A stretch of 33,342 nt of DNA from assembly GCA_000697055.1 (NCBI GenBank), contig JNDT01001903.1, positions 1 through 33,342 of the forward strand, written 5' to 3'. The stretch is from Saksenaea vasiformis B4078. Lineage: Eukaryota; Mucoromycota; Mucoromycetes; Mucorales; Saksenaeaceae. This document shows, in pieces, positions 30,266-33,342 of this stretch. The position numbers and the translations under genes are program-made. Below the pieces are notes generated by a model, which had not been told where the DNA came from, searched no databases, and saw only the letters and a list, made by a program, of their open reading frames with translations. The first letter of the stretch is position 1, and each line of letters begins with the position of its first letter.

Positions 30266-30442
30266 ATAATATTTTATTGTCGTGCAGATGCCCCTTTTTA
30301 TATTCTATTCTGTTATTCATATTAGTAATCGGTTCGGTCCTCTGATATCAAAAGGAATCGTGTTGGTGCCTTCTTGGGGATGTATACTGTTTTGGATGAA
30401 TGCCGATGAACCAAGAGATTGCTATGTTGGGATTCCTGAGTG

Positions 30443-30733
30443 TGTCGATCCCTTACCCGCAAAATTATTTTACCGAAGTACTTCCAGGAAGTTCTCGAAG
30501 TTGCGATTAACTTCCAAGAAGTTCTTAGACACTTCTCGCATCTTCCGTTCATAGAAAGCAATAGAAAAAATAATGTATATAAATATCCCGCGTAGTTTGT
30601 GCAATAAAGATCATCATCCGTTTATCTTGTTTTTATTTCTTCTGTTTACGATTATCTTTGGTGATCCCTTACCAGCTTGATTGGACTTATAGCCAAAACA
30701 GTAGTTGTATACGGACACCCCACGAAAACGACA
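30443..30733 (+). repeat. Solo LTR, family 2 (291 bp), nested
   Basis: It begins TGTCGATCCC and ends GAAAACGACA. TATA-like TGTATATAAATATC near 30575 and CAATAAAGATC near 30600 set the orientation. Identical length and near-identical in inverted orientation to 31102-31392. Confidence 0.8.
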
Positions 30734-30765
30734 AGCGGTTGTGTCACTTGATGCCAAAAGAGGTA

Positions 30766-31097
30766 TGTCGTATCGATCCCGGATCTGAAATAACCGAACA
30801 AGATCACCAGAGGATGATAGACGAAGCAATAGAATAGCAGAAGAAGAACGATGATGCTTTATTATCCAACGATGTTCCCTTTTTATATTTTCTAATCAGG
30901 TCTATTCTTATGTAATCGTTTACGGTTGTTCTATCTCAAAAGGAATAGTTCTTCAACGGATTCATGCGCGATATGTTCTTGGGGAAGTTTATGCTTTTGG
31001 AAGACGGCCGAGAGACAAAAGGAAGTTGCCCTGTAGAGACTTCGATCCGTTGGGTTACTGACTACCAAAAGTGGAGATCGAGTGCAACGATGCGACA
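30766..31097 (-). repeat. Solo LTR, family 1 (332 bp), nested, GGTA target duplication
   Basis: TGTCGTATCG...GATGCGACA; inverted near-identical copy of 29371-29702. GGTA precedes it (30762-30765) and follows it (31098-31101). Confidence 0.85.
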
Positions 31098-31101
31098 GGT
31101 A

Positions 31102-31392
31102 TGTCGTTTTCGTGAGGTGTCCGTACACAACTACTGTTTTGGCTATAAGTCCAATCAAGCTGGTAAGGGATCACCAAAGATAATCGTAAACAGAAGAAAT
31201 AAAAACAAGATAAACGGATGATGATCTTTATTGCACAAACTACGCGGGATATTTATATACATTATTTTTTCTATTGCTTTCTATGAACGGAAGATGCGAG
31301 AAGTGTCTAAGAACTTCTTGGAAGTTAATCGCAACTTCGAGAACTTCCTGGAAGTACTTCGGTAAAATAATTTTGCGGGTAAGGGTCCGACA
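31102..31392 (-). repeat. Solo LTR, family 2 (291 bp), nested, GGTA target duplication
   Basis: TGTCGTTTTCG...GGTCCGACA; inverted near-identical copy of 30443-30733. GGTA lies on both sides (31098-31101 and 31393-31396). Confidence 0.85.
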
Positions 31393-31433
31393 GGTAACCG
31401 AGTGTTTACGATGCGCGACAGAAGACAAAAAAG

Positions 31434-31505
31434 TAGCTGATGGTGGTTTCGATCCACCGACCTTTGGGTTATGGGCCCAACGCGCTTCCTCTGCGCTAAT
31501 CAGCT
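31434..31505 (-). tRNA. Initiator tRNA-Met (anticodon CAT)
   Basis: A complete 72-nt cloverleaf on the minus strand: acceptor AGCTGAT/ATCAGCT, D stem GCGC/GCGC, anticodon stem TTGGG/CCCAA with loop CCCATAA, five-base variable loop AGGTC, T stem GGTGG/CCACC with loop ATCGAAA, discriminator A. Initiator marks are present: an A-T first pair, three G-C pairs at the base of the anticodon stem, and A instead of T at the start of the T loop (ATCGAAA). No intron. A T-run (CTTTTTTG, 31427-31434 on the minus strand) is the RNA polymerase III terminator. A solo LTR ends 13 bp downstream of the gene. Confidence 0.97.
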
Positions 31506-32202
31506 TTCAGATATTTGAATCGAGGTTGGAAATATTTCAGGCCTTACCCAGAACGTCAATATATTCTATTTGGTTATTTGTATAGTAATTTTGGTCAATT
31601 TATTTTTATTATTTAATAATTTTTTTTGCTTTATTTAGCCATTTTATAAAATATCAATATTAATAATTTATTTCTGATTTTGAAAGTAATAGTTAATACT
31701 AATTGTTATATTTTTTTTATTTTTAATTATGATATTCTAGAGTGAAAATGGGTTGAGATATACTTTGAGACTCTTTACGAGTTTATTAAAAGTAAAGTTT
31801 AATGTCCTTTTATGAGAGCTATTGTTCAGAGCTTATATACTAGTTATTGAGAATGATAATGACTGTTATATCCAAATTCAAGTATAGGGACGCGAAAGTA
31901 AGTGAGACTCAAAAAAGGATTGTTTTTATTAAAATGATCATTGTACTGTTTAAATAATTTATGGTACTTGCGGGTAGCAGCGGGACAGAGGAGTTTAGAG
32001 ATATCTTTAGATGATTCTTTACTAGATCGGGATCGTTATGTTTATCCTGGTTAATTGTATATTCTGTGTCCGCTGGTATCTCAGCAACAGATAGATAGGA
32101 ATAAGACATGTCTAGAACCGCGTTCTAATAAAGTAATTACCTTCAGTACCTTTTTGTCTTACTCAAGCATAGTGTTCTAATTACTGTGTAGTAATGTAAC
32201 TA
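31506..32202. other. AT-rich stretch, no confident gene
   Basis: Very AT-rich at 31590-31740. A 66-codon minus-strand reading at 31909-32109 (MSYSYLSVAEIPADTEYTIN) follows a possible LTR and could be the start of a retrotransposon gag, but it is short and unmatched. Confidence 0.35.
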
Positions 32203-32649
32203 TGTCAGATACGACAATGACAGTGATGTTAACATGAGCAATAACAGCCTGTTGTCATATCTTATGCATGGATGATGCATGTCAGAATGTTAGTATACTG
32301 TTGTCATATCTCATGCGAGGTTGACGCATGTCTGAATACTAGATTAACTTTAGATATATATATTGTTGTCTAGGGAATGTAAGAATATATCATAGAATGC
32401 TTGTATCTGAGATAGATCATAGTCATCATAGTTGTCTTGTTACATGATTGTAAGATAGAGGAATGCTGATGGTACCTTAAGCTTATAGCAGAATGTCCTA
32501 TCTTAAATCATCATATCCTAATGCAGATGTCTGAGTATGTCAGGTAGTGATCTGAGGATGAAGTGTCGATGGTATGAAGAATGAATAGTAGATCGTATAG
32601 ATGTAGCATATGAAGTATTTCTTATGGTTACAATATGTCAAATACGACA
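32203..32649 (-). repeat. Possible LTR (447 bp)
   Basis: Bounded by the near-identical motifs TGTCAGATACGACA (32203-32216) and TGTCAAATACGACA (32636-32649), each with TGTC...GACA symmetry. On the minus strand it would be followed by the small ORF at 31909-32109. No target duplication or primer-binding site was recognised, so this is tentative. Confidence 0.35.
32252..32340 (+). repeat. Two imperfect copies of a ~45-bp unit
   Basis: GTTGTCATATCTTATGC followed by GATGATGCATGTCAGAAT, then GTTGTCATATCTCATGC followed by GTTGACGCATGTCTGAAT. Each unit contains a small GCAT/ATGC palindrome. Confidence 0.6.
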
Positions 32650-32769
32650 TTAATTCTTTTTATTTTTATAGTAAAGTATTTGATTAGTATTTTTTTAATG
32701 GATTAATAAATTAATTAGTCAACTCCTTATTGATTTATTAAAATGCAAGTTAGTTAGAAGTAGAGATTG

Positions 32770-32885
32770 ACATAAATGAATATATTCGAATATTTAGTAG
32801 GATATTCATATTCGTTCATCAAAAGAAAGAATATATTCATATTCATTTGAATATTTTTAAAAATATTCATATTCATTCATTTATT
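32770..32885. repeat. AT-rich simple repeat (ATATTCATATTCATT type)
   Basis: Irregular repeats of GAATATATTC, ATATTCATATTC and ATTCATTT on both strands; simple-sequence DNA with many overlapping palindromes. Confidence 0.6.
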
Positions 32886-33089
32886 TGTATGTGAGATCAT
32901 AACATGATTCATTGAGTTCTAAGTTCTATTAATCATCGCAATCTTGACATACAAATTAAGCAAAAATATATAGAAGACAGGCAGCCATGAGTGCGCTATA
33001 ATTGCCGAACTCATTCCAGAAGTCGCATTGTTCAAGTTAATTAGCATAATTGCAATGTTTATTGTAAGAAGACAAAATGGTAACAAAAA

Positions 33090-33342
33090 AGAATGGCACT
33101 AAAATAAAGAACAGCACTGAAAAAGAGAAAGGAGCAGTAGAAAAAAAAAAAGAAGAATGGCACTTAAAAAAAAGGTAGTAAAAAAGACGGTAGTAAAAAA
33201 GACGGTAGTAAAAAAGACGGCAGTGAAAAAAAGACGGCAGTGAAAAAAAGACGGCAGTGAAAAAAGGACAGCAGTAAAAAAAGGACGGCAGTGAAAAAAG
33301 GACGGCAGTGAGAAAAAAAAAAGGACAGTCAAAAAAAAAAAA
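33090..33342 (+). repeat. Purine-rich minisatellite, about 17 bp period, at the window end
   Basis: Repeats of the type AAAAAAGACGGCAGTGA (variants GACGGTAGTA, GGACAGCAGTA, GGACGGCAGTG) with strongly purine-biased plus strand, ending in a poly-A run. Readings through it are low complexity (FFTAVFF type) and not a gene. Confidence 0.75.

Larger units (their letters stand above)
29814..31420 (-). mobile_element. Old family-1 solo LTR split by four nested LTR insertions
   Basis: Pieces 29814-29912, 30266-30442, 30734-30765 and 31393-31420 together match the 332-bp family-1 LTR in minus orientation. They begin TGTCGTATCGATCCTGG and end with GAGTGTTTACGATGCGCGACA (compare GAGTGCAACGATGCGACA at 31080-31097). 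Summed length is about 336 bp, the expected size. The interrupting pieces are the LTRs at 29913-30265, 30443-30733, 30766-31097 and 31102-31392. Flanks GCAGA (29809-29813) and GAAGA (31421-31425) are a plausible 5-bp target duplication with one mismatch. The LTR ends 13 bp from the 3' end of the tRNA gene at 31434. Confidence 0.75.

Noticed and set aside
29371..31097. A full-length LTR retrotransposon bounded by the two 332-bp LTRs
   Set aside because: The LTRs are in opposite orientation and no gag-pol reading lies between them; nested solo LTRs explain the region.
30450..31390. Coding readings such as 30964-31221 and 31274-31585
   Set aside because: They lie in inverted LTR copies and overlap the tRNA; the open frames are by chance.
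33099..33332. 77-codon Phe-rich minus-strand frame
   Set aside because: Produced by the purine-rich minisatellite; no codon signature of a gene.
33090..33342. CRISPR array or telomere
   Set aside because: The repeats are short, degenerate and directly abutting with no unique spacers, and do not match a TTAGGG-type telomere.

Overview
The window looks like nuclear DNA of an early-diverging filamentous fungus, most likely Mucoromycota (Mucorales). The support is numerous short spliceosomal introns (about 43-76 nt, GTAAGT/GTATGT donors, some CTAAC-like branch sites), fungal-type housekeeping proteins (VAC8, a VAC1/PEP7-like double-FYVE protein, U5 snRNP 40K, RPS13), and a load of Tc1/mariner, CACTA and Fanzor elements of the sort seen in that group. 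All names come from reading the translations by eye; no database was searched.

Layout. 1-1325: decayed Tc1/mariner transposase (minus), cut by the window edge. 2063-6670: apparently complete CACTA-type transposon with CACTACGG/CCGTAGTG ends, subterminal repeats, a spliced Tnp2/Plavaka-like transposase (one in-frame TGA) and a second spliced ORF. 6981-8368: U5 snRNP WD40 protein, 7 exons, 359 aa. 8932-9581: RPS13, 3 exons, 151 aa. 10.2-10.9 kb: old repeat copy. 11447-13766: VAC8, 11 exons, 587 aa. 14.5-18.3 kb: graveyard of Fanzor-type elements, with two dead Fanzor C-termini on opposite strands and related repeats. 18563-19898: multi-span membrane protein (minus), 5 exons, 377 aa. 21246-25790: a 4.5-kb element with 12-bp inverted ends flanked by TA, carrying a near-complete Fanzor (eukaryotic TnpB-like RNA-guided nuclease) gene. 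26265-28439: VAC1/PEP7/Rabenosyn-like gene, 8 exons, 597 aa. 28.9-29.2 kb: end fragment of the same repeat family. 29371-31420: a nest of solo LTRs that resolves into insertions within one older LTR, abutting the terminator of an initiator tRNA-Met gene (31434-31505, minus). 31.5-33.3 kb: AT-rich, repeat-rich DNA ending in a minisatellite.

Biology. The host genes are compact. Between them lie at least four mobile-element systems. The most interesting is the Fanzor locus: all three RuvC acidic positions are readable (Asp at 23570, Glu at 24351, Asp at 24524), two tandem CCHC knuckles precede the nuclease, and the gene sits between TA-flanked inverted repeats with about 1.1 kb of non-coding DNA downstream, the natural place to look for its guide RNA. 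Two further Fanzor remnants of a different lineage and four copies of a conserved end-proximal block suggest repeated activity of such elements here. The CACTA element and the tRNA-proximal nested LTRs are the other notable structures.
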